Part shown: in pieces, positions 27,321-37,148 of the stretch | How the letters are laid out: each line of letters begins with the position of its first letter | Position numbering within the stretch: position 1 is the first letter of the stretch | NCBI GenBank assembly: GCA_902590755.1 | Contig: CACIYA010000003.1 | Span: forward strand, 1-44,376 | Source: an uncultured Pelagibacteraceae bacterium | Lineage (GTDB): Bacteria > Pseudomonadota > Alphaproteobacteria > Pelagibacterales > Pelagibacteraceae | Length of the DNA stretch: 44,376 nt | Reading direction: 5' to 3' | Made by a program: the position numbers and the translations under genes | Notes under the pieces: generated by a model | What the model saw: the letters and a program-made list of their open reading frames with translations, nothing else | Told to the model about the DNA's origin: nothing | The model's database searches: none

Positions 27321-27692
27321 TTACTTTAATTCTACTTTAGCCCCTGCTGCTTCAAGTTTCTTCTTAAATTCCTCAGCATCTTTTTTAGCTACACCACCTT
27401 TAACCTCTTTTGGTGCTGCCTCTACTAAATCTTTAGCCTCTTTTAAACCTAAACCAGTTATTGCTCTTACTTCTTTTATTACATTAATTTTTTTATCTCC
27501 TGCTGAAGCAAGGAAAATTGAAAACTCAGATTTTTCCTCTCCTGCTGGAGCTGCTGCTCCACCTGCTGGTGCTGCTGCAACTGGAGCTGCCGCTGTGACG
27601 CCCCATTTTTCTTCAAGTTGTTTAGACAACTCTGCTGCTTCAACAACAGTTAAAGTAGAAAGCTCATCTATAATTTTATTTAAGTCTGCCAT
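27321..27692 (-). CDS. rplL: 50S ribosomal protein L7/L12
   Basis: 123 aa, normal. The N-terminal dimerisation domain (1-35) is joined by an Ala/Gly/Pro hinge (about 36-50) to the factor-binding C-terminal domain containing [24 protein letters not shown]. Multiple dimers form the stalk that recruits EF-Tu and EF-G. It lies 15 bp after rplJ. Confidence 0.98.
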   Translation of the reverse strand: MADLNKIIDELSTLTVVEAAELSKQLEEKWGVTAAAPVAAAPAGGAAAPAGEEKSEFSIFLASAGDKKINVIKEVRAITGLGLKEAKDLVEAAPKEVKGGVAKKDAEEFKKKLEAAGAKVELK

Positions 27693-27707
27693 TTTTAATC
27701 CTGTGAT

Positions 27708-28220
27708 TTAATTTTTTAAACTCTTTGCGCGCGCTAAATTAGCAATTTTTGAGCCAGGTGCAAGTAAAATACTTACCAATTTTTGCGCAGGAGTAGCCAA
27801 TATTCCCACTATTTTAGCTCTAGCTTCGTCTAAAGAAGGTAGTGTGGCAATAACAGACACCTCTTTTTCATCCAAAACCTTACCATCCATGAATCCAGCT
27901 ATTATTTTAAGTTTATCATTTGATTTTGAAAATTTAGTTAAAATTTTTGCAGTCGAAATCGGGTCAGAGGAAATTGCTGCAGCTGTTGGTCCTGTGAAGT
28001 ATTTTTCAAGATCTTTTTTTGGAGTTTCTTTTAAAGCTAATTTTGTAATTCTATTTTTTGTAATTTTAAATAAAATACCTTTTTCTCTTAATTCCTTTCT
28101 TAAAGCATCTAACTCATTTACATTAAGACCTTGGTATTGAGCAATCATTACTGACTCATTATCAGTAAAGTTTTTTTTCATTTCCTCTACATAGTTTCTC
28201 TTAGCATCTTTAGACATCAT
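27708..28220 (-). CDS. rplJ: 50S ribosomal protein L10
   Basis: 170 aa (169 if the second of two adjacent ATGs at 28217 is used). The RNA-binding N-terminal domain includes LRKELREKGILFKITKNRI; the C-terminal helix holds the L7/L12 dimers. In E. coli the L10 complex represses its own mRNA. Only 4 bp separate it from rplA, so no classic L10 leader is seen here. Confidence 0.97.
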   Translation of the reverse strand: MMSKDAKRNYVEEMKKNFTDNESVMIAQYQGLNVNELDALRKELREKGILFKITKNRITKLALKETPKKDLEKYFTGPTAAAISSDPISTAKILTKFSKSNDKLKIIAGFMDGKVLDEKEVSVIATLPSLDEARAKIVGILATPAQKLVSILLAPGSKIANLARAKSLKN

Positions 28221-28224
28221 AACT

Positions 28225-28911
28225 TTATTTAGCTCCTACTTTATAAGAAATACCCATCGTAGAGGTTAAAAAAGTGCTTTTAATAAATTCACCTTTTATT
28301 GTTTCGGGTTTTTCTTTTTTAATACTTTCTATAAAGAAATTGTAATTTTCAAATAACTTTTCAGTAGAAAAACTTTTTCTTCCTATTGTTGAAGCTAGGT
28401 TGCCATCTTTATCATTTCTAATTTCAACCATTCCAGTTTTAAAATCTTTTATAGCTTTCTTAATATCCATTGTAACAGTACCTAACTTAGGGTTTGGCAT
28501 TAAACCTTTTGGTCCTAAAACTTTTCCATGTTTACCTATTTTGCTCATCATAGATGGTGTGCAAATTAGTTTAGTAAAATCAAATTTACCCGCTGCAATT
28601 TTTTCTATAAGATCTTCAGAACCTACTACGTCTGCTCCGGCCTTTTTAGCTTCATCGATTTTGTCTGGTTCACATAAAACGGCTACTTTGCTTTTCTTTC
28701 CTGAGCCGTTTGGTAAATTTACAACTGTTCTTAAACTAAAATCTCCACCTTTAGATTGTTTTAAATTTATTTTCAAAGACACATCTATTGACTCATCAAA
28801 TTTTGTGTTAGAATTTTTTTTAACAAGATCTAATGCTTCTTTAACATTAACTTTTTTATCTTTTATAGCATTTTTTAAAATTTCTTTATATCTCTTAGAA
28901 TTTTTTTTCAT
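28225..28911 (-). CDS. rplA: 50S ribosomal protein L1
   Basis: 228 aa, normal. It contains the L1 signature around MSKIGKHGKVLGPKGLMPNP, and the end TMGISYKVG. L1 forms the mobile stalk that helps E-site tRNA leave, and represses the L11 operon in other bacteria. It is 2 bp after rplK. Confidence 0.98.
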   Translation of the reverse strand: MKKNSKRYKEILKNAIKDKKVNVKEALDLVKKNSNTKFDESIDVSLKINLKQSKGGDFSLRTVVNLPNGSGKKSKVAVLCEPDKIDEAKKAGADVVGSEDLIEKIAAGKFDFTKLICTPSMMSKIGKHGKVLGPKGLMPNPKLGTVTMDIKKAIKDFKTGMVEIRNDKDGNLASTIGRKSFSTEKLFENYNFFIESIKKEKPETIKGEFIKSTFLTSTMGISYKVGAK

Positions 28912-28913
28912 TA

Positions 28914-29339
28914 CTAATCCTTAACTTCAATACCCATTGATCTTGCTGAACCGCATATAATTTTTGTAGCCTCTTTTATATCAAACGCATTCAGATCTTT
29001 CATTTTTTCTTTTGCTATTGCCTCTGCTTGTTTCATTGTGATTGAACCCGCTACTACCCTACCTGGTTCACTTGAACCACTTTTTAATTTTGCAGCCTCT
29101 CTAATAAAATGTGATGCTGGAGGAGATTTAATTATGAAATCAAATTTTTTATCCTTGTAAACCGTAATAACTACTGGAACAGGTTTCCCCATGAATGCTT
29201 TTGTCTTCTCATTAAAAGCTTTACAGAATTCCATAATATTAATCCCTCTTTGCCCTAATGCCGGACCAACAGGTGGCGCAGGATTTGCCTGACCGCCTTT
29301 AATTTGTAATTTTACGTAACCTACAATTTCTTTTGCCAT
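28914..29339 (-). CDS. rplK: 50S ribosomal protein L11
   Basis: 141 aa, normal. It contains [20 protein letters not shown] and the C-terminal rRNA-binding end [12 protein letters not shown]11 shapes the GTPase-associated centre and is needed for RelA sensing in many bacteria. It directly follows nusG. Confidence 0.98.
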   Translation of the reverse strand: MAKEIVGYVKLQIKGGQANPAPPVGPALGQRGINIMEFCKAFNEKTKAFMGKPVPVVITVYKDKKFDFIIKSPPASHFIREAAKLKSGSSEPGRVVAGSITMKQAEAIAKEKMKDLNAFDIKEATKIICGSARSMGIEVKD

Positions 29340-29864
29340 TTAATTTTTCTCCACTTGATTAAATTCTAAATCCACAGGAGTAGCCCTACCAAATATAGAA
29401 ACTGAGACTTTAAGTCTAGATTTTTCTTCATCAATTTCTTCGATTAATCCATTAAATGAGGCAAAAGGGCCATCACAAACTTTAACTTTTTCACCAATCT
29501 CGAAAGTAATCCCAGATTTTTGAGAAACTGCACTCTCGTTTACTTGACCTAGTATACGTTTTATTTCACCATCTGAAATTGGTGTTGGTTTATCAGATGA
29601 TCCAAGGAAACCACTCACTTTTTGAAGATTCTTTATTAAATGGTAAATTTGTTTCGTTAGTTCAATCTTAATTAAAACATAACCAGGAAAAAATTTTTTC
29701 TCTTTTTTTGTCCTTTTTCCTTTTTTAACTTCTGTGACTTGATGAGTTGGAACCAAAATTTCTTGAAGATTGTCAGATAATTTATGTTTTTTTAACTCGT
29801 CTTTAATAGACTCTACTACCTTCTTTTCAAATCCAGAATAAGCTTGAACGATATACCAGTTCAT
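29340..29864 (-). CDS. nusG: Transcription termination/antitermination factor NusG
   Basis: 174 aa, normal. The NGN domain starts NWYIVQAYSGFEKKVVESI; the C-terminal KOW domain holds KVCDGPFASFNGLIEEIDEE. NusG binds the beta' clamp and links polymerase to Rho or, through S10, to the ribosome. It lies 3 bp after secE, its usual partner. Confidence 0.97.
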   Translation of the reverse strand: MNWYIVQAYSGFEKKVVESIKDELKKHKLSDNLQEILVPTHQVTEVKKGKRTKKEKKFFPGYVLIKIELTKQIYHLIKNLQKVSGFLGSSDKPTPISDGEIKRILGQVNESAVSQKSGITFEIGEKVKVCDGPFASFNGLIEEIDEEKSRLKVSVSIFGRATPVDLEFNQVEKN

Positions 29865-29867
29865 AGT

Positions 29868-30059
29868 TTAAAAATTAATTGTAAGAATTAGATTTAATAA
29901 GAATCTTAAAATTTGATCTAAAATCAAAAAAAATATTGCAGCAATTGATGCTAATGCAAACACCATTATAGCACCCATCATAGTGTCTTTTTTAGTAGGC
30001 CAAGTAATCCTAAAAGCCTCTTGCTTTACTTCCTGAAAAAATCTAAGTGGATTTTTCAT
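29868..30059 (-). CDS. secE: Protein translocase subunit SecE
   Basis: 63 aa, the short one-membrane-helix type. The amphipathic helix with FFQEVKQEAFRITWPTKKDT and the membrane segment (about residues 28-56) match the family. The frame is open 15 codons further upstream to 30104, but those codons lie in the tRNA-Trp gene, so ATG 30059 is chosen. SecE clamps SecY, which is encoded far downstream in the same block. Confidence 0.95.
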   Translation of the reverse strand: MKNPLRFFQEVKQEAFRITWPTKKDTMMGAIMVFALASIAAIFFLILDQILRFLLNLILTINF

Positions 30060-30074
30060 AATATTTTCGTAATT

Positions 30075-30150
30075 TGGCAGGAGCGGAGGGACTCGAACCC
30101 ACAACCTCCGGTTTTGGAGACCGGCGCTCTACCAATTGAACTACGCTCCT
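30075..30150 (-). tRNA. tRNA-Trp (anticodon CCA)
   Basis: 76 nt on the minus strand. The 7-bp acceptor stem is AGGAGCG/CGCTCCT, the anticodon loop is CTCCAAA and the T loop TTCGAGT. The terminal CCA is encoded. It lies between tuf (6 bp) and secE (15 bp), so it is probably cut out of a shared transcript. Confidence 0.97.
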
Positions 30151-30156
30151 AAGCGT

Positions 30157-31356
30157 TTATTTTACAATCTTAGTAACTACTCCAGCTCCAACTGTTTTCC
30201 CACCTTCTCTTATTGCAAAATTTAAATTTTCACTCATTGCAATTGGCGTGATCAACTTAACAGAAAATTTTCCATCATCACCTGGCATAACCATTTCTGT
30301 TCCAGATGGCAAAGTAACTTCACCTGTTACGTCGGTAGTTCTAAAATAAAATTGAGGTCTATATTTTGTAAAGAAAGGAGTATGTCTTCCACCCTCTTCT
30401 TTTTTCAAAATATAAGCCTGACACTCAAATTCTGTATGAGGAGTAATTGATCCTGGTTTACATAGAACCTGACCTCTTTCAACATCGTCACGTTCAACAC
30501 CTCTTAATAAAGCTCCAATGTTGTCTCCTGCCTCCCCGCTGTCTAAAAGTTTTCTAAACATTTCAACACCAGTGCAAACAGATTTTTTTGTGTCTCTTAT
30601 CCCTACGATTTCAATTTCTTCACCAACTTTAATAATTCCTGACTCTACTCTTCCAGTCACTACAGTTCCTCTACCAGAAATAGAGAAAACATCTTCTACT
30701 GGCATTAAGAAAGGTTTATCTTTTGGTCTATCAGGTTGAGGAATTGTTTCGTCAACCGCTTTCATTAATTCCATGATTGCGTTTTTACCTGTCGCTTCAT
30801 CTTTTCCTTCTACAGCATTTAATGCAGAACCTTTAATTATTGGAATTTTATCTCCAGGAAATTTATATGATGTAAGAAGTTCTCTAATTTCCTCTTCAAC
30901 TAAATCGACTAGTTCCTTATCTTTAACTGTATCTATTTTATTGAGAAATACCACTATAGCTGGAACACCAACTTGTCTTGCCAACAAAATATGTTCTCTA
31001 GTTTGTGGCATTGGGCCATCTGCAGCGTTTACTACAAGAATAGCTCCGTCCATTTGGGCCGCTCCGGTAATCATATTTTTTACATAGTCAGCGTGACCTG
31101 GGCAATCAACATGAGCATAATGTCTTTTTTCAGTTTCGTATTCAACGTGAGCAGTTGAAATAGTAATTCCTCTCTCTTTTTCTTCTGGTGCTTTATCTAT
31201 TTGATCATAAGCCACAAAGTTTGCACTACTTGAACCCCCAGCCTCAGACAAAACTTTTGTTATTGCTGCTGTTAAAGTTGTTTTTCCATGATCTACGTGA
31301 CCAATAGTACCAATATTACAATGTGGTTTGTTTCGGTTAAACTTTTCTTTAGACAT
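30157..31356 (-). CDS. tuf: Translation elongation factor Tu
   Basis: 399 aa, normal. G1 is GHVDHGKTT (about 18-26), G3 DCPGHADY near 84 and G4 NKID near 139; domains II and III are complete. It delivers aminoacyl-tRNA to the ribosome. It is the only tuf in the window and lies between tRNA-Gly and tRNA-Trp, the tRNA-tuf-secE-nusG arrangement seen in other bacteria, although a second tuf after fusA is missing. Confidence 0.98.
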   Translation of the reverse strand: MSKEKFNRNKPHCNIGTIGHVDHGKTTLTAAITKVLSEAGGSSSANFVAYDQIDKAPEEKERGITISTAHVEYETEKRHYAHVDCPGHADYVKNMITGAAQMDGAILVVNAADGPMPQTREHILLARQVGVPAIVVFLNKIDTVKDKELVDLVEEEIRELLTSYKFPGDKIPIIKGSALNAVEGKDEATGKNAIMELMKAVDETIPQPDRPKDKPFLMPVEDVFSISGRGTVVTGRVESGIIKVGEEIEIVGIRDTKKSVCTGVEMFRKLLDSGEAGDNIGALLRGVERDDVERGQVLCKPGSITPHTEFECQAYILKKEEGGRHTPFFTKYRPQFYFRTTDVTGEVTLPSGTEMVMPGDDGKFSVKLITPIAMSENLNFAIREGGKTVGAGVVTKIVK

Positions 31357-31394
31357 CTAATTTTTCCTCACTTTATATTTTAATTTTTTATTTT

Positions 31395-31468
31395 TGGAGC
31401 GGGTAAAGGGAATCGAACCCTTACATCCAGCTTGGAAGGCTAGCGTTCTACCATTGAACTACACCCGC
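31395..31468 (-). tRNA. tRNA-Gly (anticodon TCC)
   Basis: 74 nt on the minus strand. The acceptor stem GCGGGTG closes the molecule, the anticodon loop is CTTCCAA and CCA is encoded. It lies 38 bp before tuf and 45 bp after tRNA-Tyr. Confidence 0.96.
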
Positions 31469-31513
31469 AATATCCAAACTTATCGCGCCCTTCATTGCTA
31501 AAATATTTAAGTT

Positions 31514-31599
31514 TGGTGGAGGGGGAAAGATTCGAACTTTCGAAGACCGAAGTCAACGGGTTTACAGCCCGCCCCATTTGACCGCTTTGGTACCCCTCC
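31514..31599 (-). tRNA. tRNA-Tyr (anticodon GTA)
   Basis: 86 nt, class II with a long variable arm, as expected for bacterial tRNA-Tyr. The acceptor 5' arm is GGAGGGG, the anticodon loop CTGTAAA, and CCA is encoded. It is the first transcribed element of the ribosomal block. Confidence 0.96.
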
Positions 31600-31654
31600 T
31601 TACTTCTTATTGTTGGGATACCCACTAACTTAAATAGCATTTAACAACAAGCGT

Positions 31655-31682
31655 TTTATAAGCATTTATGAAATAATTGCAA
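31655..31682 (-). promoter_or_regulatory. Candidate promoter of tRNA-Tyr-tRNA-Gly-tuf
   Basis: On the minus strand TTGCAA (31682-31677), a 16-bp spacer and TATAAA (31660-31655) lie about 55 bp before the tRNA-Tyr 5' end. TTGCAA is its own reverse complement and could also serve as -35 for rlmB on the other strand. It is the only gap where the block's main promoter could sit. Confidence 0.45.
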
Positions 31683-31737
31683 TAAATCATTTTGCCTTAA
31701 AATATGCTATTAAATTGACTAAATAGCTTTGAAAATC

Positions 31738-32481
31738 ATGAAAAAAACAACCTTTTTAATTGTTGGAAAACATGCTGTTTTAGAAGCTTTAAAAAACCCT
31801 TCTAGGAAAATTGAAAGAGTATTTGTTACCGAAGATGCTAAAAAAAAGATCAATCGGGAAAATCAAAATTTAAATTTGTTTAAAAAAGTTAATTTTTTTT
31901 ATAAATCCAAAAAGGAACTTGATAATCTTTGTGGTAGAGATGAAACTGCACATCAAGGTTTAGTAGCTGAGGTTGAACAATTAGAGGAAATTACACTTAA
32001 AGAATTTATATTAGTTAATAAAAAAAAAAACTTAAATTTAATCGCTCTCGAAGAAGTCACTGATCCAAGAAATATTGGATCTATAATTAGAAGTGCAGTT
32101 GCATTTAAAATGGATGGAATAATTGTTAAAGAAAGATCTTTTCCTTCTAAAAGTAAACTCCTTTACAAAAGCGCAAGTGGTGGAACAGAACATATCAAAA
32201 TATTCAAAGTTTCAAATCTGAATACATCTTTGAAATATTTAAAATCTAAAGAATTCTGGGTAAGTGCATTTGATGTATCAGGTACAAAAGATTTTACGAA
32301 AAATAATTGGAATGGAAAAAATGTATTACTTTTTGGATCTGAGGGTTATGGTATTAAAGCAAAAACTCTTGAAAATTCAGATTTTAAATTTAAGGTCAAT
32401 ATAGATAATAAAATTGAAAGTCTTAATATTTCTAATACCGTCTCTATAGTATGTCATCATATTTCTCAAACATTAAAATAA
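31738..32481 (+). CDS. rlmB: 23S rRNA 2'-O-ribose methyltransferase RlmB-like (SpoU family)
   Basis: 247 aa from the ATG at 31738; an in-frame TTG lies at 31729. The N-terminal substrate-binding part has GKHAVLEALKNPSRKIERV. The knotted SPOUT domain shows motif 1 DPRNIGSIIRSAVAF (with Asn and Arg), motif 2 LLFGSEGYGI and motif 3 SLNISNTVSI. RlmB methylates G2251 of E. coli 23S rRNA; a related tRNA or rRNA target cannot be ruled out. It is divergent from tRNA-Tyr and about 50 bp before tRNA-Thr. Confidence 0.9.
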   Translation: MKKTTFLIVGKHAVLEALKNPSRKIERVFVTEDAKKKINRENQNLNLFKKVNFFYKSKKELDNLCGRDETAHQGLVAEVEQLEEITLKEFILVNKKKNLNLIALEEVTDPRNIGSIIRSAVAFKMDGIIVKERSFPSKSKLLYKSASGGTEHIKIFKVSNLNTSLKYLKSKEFWVSAFDVSGTKDFTKNNWNGKNVLLFGSEGYGIKAKTLENSDFKFKVNIDNKIESLNISNTVSIVCHHISQTLK

Positions 32482-32532
32482 TACTTAATTTTTATTGTTT
32501 TTTTAGTTAATATATTTTAAAGAGATCTACTT

Positions 32533-32608
32533 GCCCTCATAGCTCAATTGGTAGAGCAATTGATTTGTAATCAATAGGTTCGCGGTTCGAGTCCGTGTGA
32601 GGGCACCA
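32533..32608 (+). tRNA. tRNA-Thr (anticodon TGT), island target
   Basis: 76 nt on the plus strand. The acceptor stem is GCCCTCA/TGAGGGC, the anticodon loop TTTGTAA, and CCA is encoded. Its last 48 bp (32561-32608) recur exactly at 38826-38873, so this gene is the integration target and its 3' end is one attachment site. The element keeps the tRNA functional by supplying an identical 3' half. Confidence 0.97.
32561..32608 (+). repeat. Left attachment site (48-bp direct repeat within tRNA-Thr)
   Basis: Runs from the anticodon stem of tRNA-Thr through its CCA end and is identical to 38826-38873. The bases flanking the match differ on both sides, which fixes its limits. Repeats from the anticodon region to the tRNA 3' end are typical att cores of tyrosine integrases. 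Confidence 0.92.
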
Positions 32609-32695
32609 CTAATCACAAATAATAACACTTTTTTAAAACATTTCTTAAATTAAATTTAGAACATAGTTAATACAAAACACTAACATAGAAATGAC

Positions 32696-32720
32696 TGTAC
32701 TGTTCCTGTACTGTTCAAGA
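32696..32720 (+). repeat. Left copy of island-end 25-bp repeat
   Basis: A 25-bp exact match to 38727-38751 in the same orientation. Each copy holds TGTACTGTTC twice with one base between, so the 10-mer occurs four times in the island. This copy lies 88 bp inside the left att site and 50 bp after the hsdR stop. Unlike the right copy it has no good -10 box beside it. Confidence 0.85.
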
Positions 32721-32769
32721 ATTATTCGTTCAATTATCGTTATTTAAATTAATATTAATAATACACAAT

Positions 32770-35700
32770 CTATGCTGTCCATTTTTCAGAAAACGCTTCT
32801 GCTTGTTGTAGCACTGTTTGAATGGCCTCTAATTCAAGATTAGGTGGATATCCATATTTTTTTAAAATTCTTTTCACCGCTACACGAATTTTAGCTCGTG
32901 CCATTTCACTGTGATGCCAGTCAATTGTTGCATTAGTATGAATTGATTTAAAAAGTTCTTTTGCAATAAGTTTAAGTTTTTCATTACCCATCACTTCAAC
33001 TGCACTTTCGTTTTCTGATAACGCCTCATAAAAAGCTACTTCGTCATCTGTTAGACCACTTTTTCCTCTTTCCTCAATTTCAGATCGAATTTGTTTTGCA
33101 AGTGCAATTAACTCTTCGATAACCTGTGCTGTTGTTAAAGCATTATTATGATAACGATTAATTGATTCAGCTAACCTTTTTGAAAAAGCTTTTGTTTTAA
33201 CAACACGTGAGCTTAACTTAGACTTAATTTCACCATTGATTAGTTTTTTTAGGGCCTCAATAGCTAGATTTTTTTTCTCAATACCTTTCATTTCATTTAG
33301 AAAATCATCAGATAGAATAGATATATCTTGAGACTCAACTCCTGCTGCTTTTAAAATATCAACAATATCAGTTGAAATTACAGCATTACTAATAAGTTGC
33401 TGAACAGCAAATTCATCTTCTTTAATCTTTTTCTTTTTACCATCGCTCTTTGCCAAAGCAGCTCTTATTGCTTGGAAAAAACCAACTTCATCACGTATTT
33501 TTTTGGCATCATCACTTGATGCTGCAAGTGCGAATGCTTGACTTAGGTTTAATACAGCATCTGAATATCTTCTATGAATTTGTTTTTTTTCCTCTTCAGA
33601 TTCAGTTTTTTCTGAGGCTTTTCTTTGTGCCTCTAATATCCATTCCATAGCACCTGCAATTATTGACAAACGATCTTTTGCTTCACCTTTTAAACCAGCG
33701 ACGTAATCAAAACCAAAGAACATATCTTTAACAATTTGATATTTTTCTAACATTACGGCTACAACCTCTTCTTGGCTAATACCTGTTTCTTGTTTATCTC
33801 TATCTGAATAGTCACCCAAAGCATTCTTAAGATTTTGAGCTATACCAATGTAATCAACTATCAATCCACCGGGTTTATCTTTGAAAACTCTATTTACTCT
33901 AGCTATTGCTTGCATCAAACCATGACCTTTCATAGGTTTATCTATGTACATGGTGTGCATCGATGGAGCATCAAAACCTGTAAGCCACATATCTCTTACA
34001 AGAACTATTTTTAATTCATCATCAGCTTTCTTAGCTCGTTTAGCTAAAAGATCACGTCGTGCCTTATTGCCAATATGTTGTTGCCAATTCTTAGGATCTG
34101 AAGCAGAACCTGTCATTACAACTTTTATTTTACCTTTGTCATCATCATCACTATGCCAATCAGGTCGTATAGCAATGATAGCATCATAAAGTGCAATACA
34201 AATACGGCGGCTCATGCACACAACCATTGCCTTACCATCCATAGCTTCAACACGAGATTCGAAATGTTTAATTAAATCATCTGCAACTTTTTTTAATCTA
34301 TCTTCTGCACCAACTAGTGCTTCAACACGAGACCATCTTCCCTTCTTCTTCTCAGCTTCATCAATATCACTATCTTCGACAAGTTCTTCGATCTCTGCAT
34401 CTACTTTTGCAATTTCTTTTTCGTCTAATTCAATTCGAGCAAGTCTGCTTTCATAATAAATAGGAACTGTTGCTCCATCTTCTACACCTCGCTGGATGTC
34501 ATAAACATCAATGTAATCCCCAAATACTGCAGGTGTATTAACATCTGTTTTTTCAATTGGTGTACCAGTAAAACCAATAAAAGAAGCATTTGGAATAGCA
34601 TCACGGAGATGTTTCGCAAAACCATACGAGACTTCACCACTATCACTTGCTACTTTTGTCTTAAATCCATATTGGCTACGATGCGCTTCATCGGCTATAA
34701 CAACAACATTTCGTCTGTCTGTAAGTTTTGGGTATTCGCTTTCACCTTGATTAGGAGAAAACTTTTGAATTGTAGTAAAAATCACACCACCTGATGGAAC
34801 AGAGAGTAATTTTTTTAAATGCTCTCTATCGTTAGCTTGAACAGGAGTTTGTCTTATAAGATCTTTACAGCCAGCAAAAGTAGTAAATAACTGATCATCC
34901 AAATCATTACGATCTGTCAAGACAATTAGAGTTGGGTTTGCCATTTGTGGGTGTGAAATAATTTCACCAGCATAAAATGCCATTAATAAACTTTTACCTG
35001 ACCCTTGAGTGTGCCAAATAACTCCTACACGATTATCCCCACTTTCATCTGTCGCTTTAATTGTGCATTGAACAGCTTTATGAACAGCGTGAAATTGATG
35101 ATAACCAGCTAATTTTTTAATGATACCACTTCCGGTATTTTCAAATACAATAAAACCACGTAACAAAGATAATAGTCTTGACTTATCAAACACTCCATTA
35201 ATCAAAGTTTCTAATTCAGGAATACCTTTTGATACAATATTCTCACCATCAACAGTTCGCCATGCCATAAAACGTTCTTCATTTGCAGTAAGTGACCCAA
35301 TCCGTGCCTGCAAACCATCCGATGTAACTAGGAATCCATTTGTTCTAAACAATCCTTCAATTTCATCTTTATAAGTTTGAAGTTGGTTATAAGCATCATC
35401 TATAGTAGCGTTTTCATCAGTTGGATTTTTAAGTTCAATAACAGAAATAGGTAGACCATTAATAAATATCACCACATCCGGTCTTCGGTTTTGCCCACCT
35501 TCTATTACTGTATATTGATTAACTGCCAACCAATCATTGTTTTCAAGGTTTTCAAAATCAATTAGCTTTGCTTTATCTGTGCCAATACTGCCATCCTCAC
35601 GTTTAATATCGATATCAACACCATCAATGATTAATTGATATATTCTTCTGTTTTCTTCAACAAGAGTTGGTAATTCAGATTGATTAAGTTTTCTTAAAGC

Positions 35701-35910
35701 ATACTCACATGCATCGACACTAAGATGTGGATTGATTTTTTTAAAAGAATTTTTGAAACGATCAATAAGAATTGATACATCGTATGCTGCTCGCTCTGGA
35801 GTATCGCCATCAGGTGAAATATCAGGCCCATGTAAAATAGAATAACCAAGTTCCTCTAACCACTCTAAACAAGCTTGTTCAACATGGTCTTCTGTAAACC
35901 TGTTGCTCAT
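32770..35910 (-). CDS. hsdR: Type I restriction endonuclease R subunit
   Basis: 1,046 aa, full length. The N-terminal PD-(D/E)xK nuclease has Asp145 in RRPDVVIF and Glu159-Leu-Lys161 in SVIELKNP. The SF2 translocase follows: YHQFHAV (270-276), Walker A TQGSGKS (301-307), DEAH (407-410), FTGTP (447-451) and the helicase motif [10 protein letters not shown]. The C-terminal helical region binds the methylase. With HsdM2S it translocates DNA from unmodified sites using ATP and cuts far away. The start overlaps the hsdS stop by 4 bp. No frameshift or missing motif is visible, so the nuclease looks active. Confidence 0.96.
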   Translation of the reverse strand: MSNRFTEDHVEQACLEWLEELGYSILHGPDISPDGDTPERAAYDVSILIDRFKNSFKKINPHLSVDACEYALRKLNQSELPTLVEENRRIYQLIIDGVDIDIKREDGSIGTDKAKLIDFENLENNDWLAVNQYTVIEGGQNRRPDVVIFINGLPISVIELKNPTDENATIDDAYNQLQTYKDEIEGLFRTNGFLVTSDGLQARIGSLTANEERFMAWRTVDGENIVSKGIPELETLINGVFDKSRLLSLLRGFIVFENTGSGIIKKLAGYHQFHAVHKAVQCTIKATDESGDNRVGVIWHTQGSGKSLLMAFYAGEIISHPQMANPTLIVLTDRNDLDDQLFTTFAGCKDLIRQTPVQANDREHLKKLLSVPSGGVIFTTIQKFSPNQGESEYPKLTDRRNVVVIADEAHRSQYGFKTKVASDSGEVSYGFAKHLRDAIPNASFIGFTGTPIEKTDVNTPAVFGDYIDVYDIQRGVEDGATVPIYYESRLARIELDEKEIAKVDAEIEELVEDSDIDEAEKKKGRWSRVEALVGAEDRLKKVADDLIKHFESRVEAMDGKAMVVCMSRRICIALYDAIIAIRPDWHSDDDDKGKIKVVMTGSASDPKNWQQHIGNKARRDLLAKRAKKADDELKIVLVRDMWLTGFDAPSMHTMYIDKPMKGHGLMQAIARVNRVFKDKPGGLIVDYIGIAQNLKNALGDYSDRDKQETGISQEEVVAVMLEKYQIVKDMFFGFDYVAGLKGEAKDRLSIIAGAMEWILEAQRKASEKTESEEEKKQIHRRYSDAVLNLSQAFALAASSDDAKKIRDEVGFFQAIRAALAKSDGKKKKIKEDEFAVQQLISNAVISTDIVDILKAAGVESQDISILSDDFLNEMKGIEKKNLAIEALKKLINGEIKSKLSSRVVKTKAFSKRLAESINRYHNNALTTAQVIEELIALAKQIRSEIEERGKSGLTDDEVAFYEALSENESAVEVMGNEKLKLIAKELFKSIHTNATIDWHHSEMARAKIRVAVKRILKKYGYPPNLELEAIQTVLQQAEAFSEKWTA

Positions 35911-37148
35911 AGAGCTGCCTCAACTTCATGTTCAGCATCTCTCAAACTGATTTCACCAGACATTAATTTTGGTAGTAAGGTGTCACGTAGTTTAGCAAGA
36001 GTTTGGTTTTCTTGTTCATTAGCGCTAATTTTTTCGTAAAAATCTCCAACAATTTTTTCAAAAGAAATTGCTTCACCATTTGCTGGTACAATTATTTTTT
36101 GACTTCTAGCATCACCTTGTGAAATAAATGGCTGTGCTGAACCTCTAATTGGCCAAAAGTTATTTCCCTTCGTAGCATGATATAAAAATATAGTTGGCGT
36201 CAGATCATATTTAGACCAGAACCTTATTGTATTTTTAATACATGACCATTTTCCTCTTGCTAGCCAGGTATTTCCACAATTAGCTCCAATTGCACTAAGT
36301 ACTATTCCTAGTTTTTCAAAATCAAAATATGGAAGCTTTCCATCTTTACCACTGGCACTGTAAGCATCAAACCCCGTCTCAACATATGATTTTTTTGTTG
36401 TTTTTAGATCTCCCCAACTTAGGTCTGAAATATCTTCAAGTTTTTTGTACTGCCATCCAACTGGTAAACCATCTTCACCAAATGAATTTGGAAATAGGTT
36501 TGAGGTTTTAATATCCATATGTGATGGTGCTTTACCAGCAACCTTTGCATGTACAGGATCAAACTCAACAAACCAACTTTTATATATGGTATAAGCCATC
36601 TCTTCCAACGTCTCATTCATTCGGTTGTTATTTTCAATTTTATCGTCTAGAGCACCTAATACAGAAGTGATGGATTTTTGCTCTGCGTAAGATGGAAGAT
36701 CAACTTTTACGTTTCCTAAGAGTGACTGGCTTAAGTTAAAAATGGCTGTTCCAGAGGCAATTCTAACAAATTTCTCTTTATACTTTGGTGAGCGCAGCAA
36801 GTAGTTCAAATAATGACAATCCACAACTGATTTGTCTTTTATGCGATATCTAATAATAAAACCGCTAAAAATCATCTTTTCTTTTACATCCCAAACCATT
36901 GCCACCTGACCAGCACCTGCCGCTTTAACAGAAGATCTTGCAAACATTATATCTCCGTTTATTAGAAACAGCTTTTCAGGTGACCTTAATACGTTTTTTT
37001 TTAATCTTTCTAAATTAAAAAGCGAAACATAGCGACCAGAGTATAATTGTTTATTATTGATAATTGGATATCCTTCACCATAATCCTCTAGTGAAAAATT
37101 TGCACCATTTTTAAATTCACCTATTTCACTTAATGTAAATTCAGTCAT
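35907..37148 (-). CDS. hsdS: Type I restriction-modification specificity subunit S
   Basis: 413 aa, usual. Two target-recognition domains (about 1-145 and 225-370) are separated by a conserved helical region (about 150-205: [31 protein letters not shown]). The second TRD is followed by a similar helical end ([20 protein letters not shown]). The two TRDs each read half of a bipartite DNA site, which cannot be predicted from the sequence alone. It overlaps hsdM by 8 bp and hsdR by 4 bp. Confidence 0.95.
   Translation of the reverse strand: MTEFTLSEIGEFKNGANFSLEDYGEGYPIINNKQLYSGRYVSLFNLERLKKNVLRSPEKLFLINGDIMFARSSVKAAGAGQVAMVWDVKEKMIFSGFIIRYRIKDKSVVDCHYLNYLLRSPKYKEKFVRIASGTAIFNLSQSLLGNVKVDLPSYAEQKSITSVLGALDDKIENNNRMNETLEEMAYTIYKSWFVEFDPVHAKVAGKAPSHMDIKTSNLFPNSFGEDGLPVGWQYKKLEDISDLSWGDLKTTKKSYVETGFDAYSASGKDGKLPYFDFEKLGIVLSAIGANCGNTWLARGKWSCIKNTIRFWSKYDLTPTIFLYHATKGNNFWPIRGSAQPFISQGDARSQKIIVPANGEAISFEKIVGDFYEKISANEQENQTLAKLRDTLLPKLMSGEISLRDAEHEVEAAL

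Noticed and set aside
30060-30104. Longer secE start
   Set aside because: The extra N-terminal codons are the tRNA-Trp gene read as protein; the SecE family begins at the inner Met.
31440-31640. Small protein-coding ORF across the tRNA-Gly/tRNA-Tyr region
   Set aside because: It runs through two tRNA genes and their leader and resembles no protein family.
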